DNA of 7,029 nt from SIG575 sp045595725 (lineage in GTDB: Bacteria; Bacillota; Clostridia; Oscillospirales; Acutalibacteraceae), in assembly GCA_045595725.1 (NCBI GenBank), contig JAZOAY010000095.1, forward strand, positions 1-7,029, read 5' to 3'. A program made the translations under genes and the position numbers. Positions 6,157 through 7,029 of the stretch are shown here, piece by piece (position 1 is the stretch's first letter; every line of letters begins with the position of its first letter). A model generated the notes under the pieces. It made no database searches and had not been told where the DNA came from. It saw only the letters and a program-made list of their open reading frames with translations.

Positions 6157-6196
6157 TTTCTTTAAAGAAAGCCGGTTTGATGTTTTTCAAACCGGC
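6157..6196 (-). other. GC-rich hairpin between 5S rRNA and tRNA-Asn
   Basis: GCCGGTTTG (6171-6179) and CAAACCGGC (6188-6196) form a perfect 9-bp stem with an 8-nt loop, 7 nt after the 5S 3' end. On the minus strand it is followed by TTTCTTT, part of a 14-bp palindrome at 6157-6170. It may be a partial terminator or a processing stem. Because tRNA-Asn has no visible promoter of its own, read-through or processing seems more likely than full termination. Confidence 0.6.
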
Positions 6197-6203
6197 ACTT
6201 TGT

Positions 6204-6319
<116 letters not shown>

Positions 6320-6363
6320 TCTATTGCACCGGCACTCTTTCGTGCTCGACACAACTTATCTCA

Positions 6364-6383
6364 AAAGCAAATTGCTTTGCTTT
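6364..6383 (-). other. Small hairpin in the tRNA-Glu to 5S spacer
   Basis: AAAGCAAA and TTTGCTTT form a perfect 8-bp stem around a 4-nt loop in the 80-bp spacer upstream of 5S. It is probably a structured or processing element of the precursor RNA. It lacks a following T-run on the minus strand, so it is not a terminator. Confidence 0.45.
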
Positions 6384-6399
6384 CTTTAACTTTTTTCGT

Positions 6400-6475
6400 T
6401 GGTGACCCGTAGCGGATTCGAACCGCTGTTGCCGGCGTGAGAGGCCGGAGTCTTAGGCCACTTGACCAACGGGCC
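6400..6475 (-). tRNA. tRNA-Glu (anticodon CTC)
   Basis: A 76-nt tRNA with encoded CCA. Acceptor GGCCCGT pairs with ACGGGTC (one G.U). The body GGTCAAGTGG is typical of bacterial tRNA-Glu. The anticodon arm is CCGGC-CTCTCAC-GCCGG with CTC at 34-36, and the T-arm is AGCGG/CCGCT around TTCGAAT. It reads GAG codons and lies 7 bp after tRNA-Lys, between 23S and 5S. Confidence 0.96.
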
Positions 6476-6482
6476 ACATTGA

Positions 6483-6558
6483 TGGTACACCATCACGGGC
6501 TCGAACCGTGGACACCCTGATTAAGAGTCAGGTGCTCTACCAACTGAGCTAATGGTGC
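6483..6558 (-). tRNA. tRNA-Lys (anticodon CTT)
   Basis: A 76-nt cloverleaf with encoded CCA. Acceptor GCACCAT pairs with ATGGTGT (G1.U72 wobble). The D-stem is GCTC/GAGC. The anticodon arm is CCTGA-CTCTTAA-TCAGG with CTT at 34-36, and the T-arm is CACGG-TTCGAGC-CCGTG. The discriminator is A. It reads AAG codons and lies about 61 bp after the 23S 3' end. Confidence 0.97.
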
Positions 6559-6619
6559 TCATTTCTCTTCGTACCTAAAAAACTGAACAAAAACATTTCG
6601 TGATGATGAACCAAACAAT

Positions 6620-7029
<410 letters not shown>

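Overview
The window comes from a low-GC Gram-positive bacterium, most likely a gut-type clostridium (Clostridia, perhaps Oscillospiraceae/Ruminococcaceae). The reasons are strong AGGAGG-type ribosome binding sites, consensus sigma-A promoters, AT-rich spacers, CCA-encoding tRNAs, and a secreted protein with the GHT...PTC...C-S-V-C-G repeats often seen in clostridial surface proteins. The genus-level guess is inference. Everything convincing lies on the minus strand, so the window is best read from right to left.

Right end (7029 to about 6000): the 3' end of an rRNA operon. A partial 23S gene is followed by tRNA-Lys(CTT), tRNA-Glu(CTC), 5S rRNA, tRNA-Asn(GTT) and a strong intrinsic terminator. 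Two tRNA genes sit between 23S and 5S, which is a less common place than the 16S-23S spacer.

Middle (about 5990 to 2685): two monocistronic genes. The first (5913-4348) encodes a secreted right-handed beta-helix protein with its own promoter and terminator. Its terminator is almost the same sequence as the rRNA operon terminator, so the gene is bracketed by two direct copies of a ~65-bp repeat. The second (4059-2827) encodes a MerR-family regulator of 410 residues whose effector half is a tandem pair of beta-rich 'PFVNDE-x-V-x-GKW' modules. Its promoter has the 19-bp spacer and central perfect dyad typical of MerR-controlled promoters, so autoregulation is likely. A terminator follows at 2685-2726.

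Left end (2474 to 1): a long secreted protein gene, open from its ATG at 2406 to base 1 (802 codons visible, no stop). It has a signal peptide, about 450 residues of cysteine-free beta-solenoid-like sequence, and then at least eight Cys-rich repeats. The last four full repeats are almost identical 123-bp tandem units, and the gene leaves the window inside this array.

Each protein gene has its own promoter or terminator, so no multi-gene operon links them. The two secreted proteins suggest a cell-surface or polysaccharide-related theme. The MerR gene sits between them, but no operator like its own was found at their promoters. I see no convincing new defence or mobile system. The most unusual points are the Cys-repeat array, the duplicated-module MerR regulator, and the rRNA-terminator repeat flanking the beta-helix gene.
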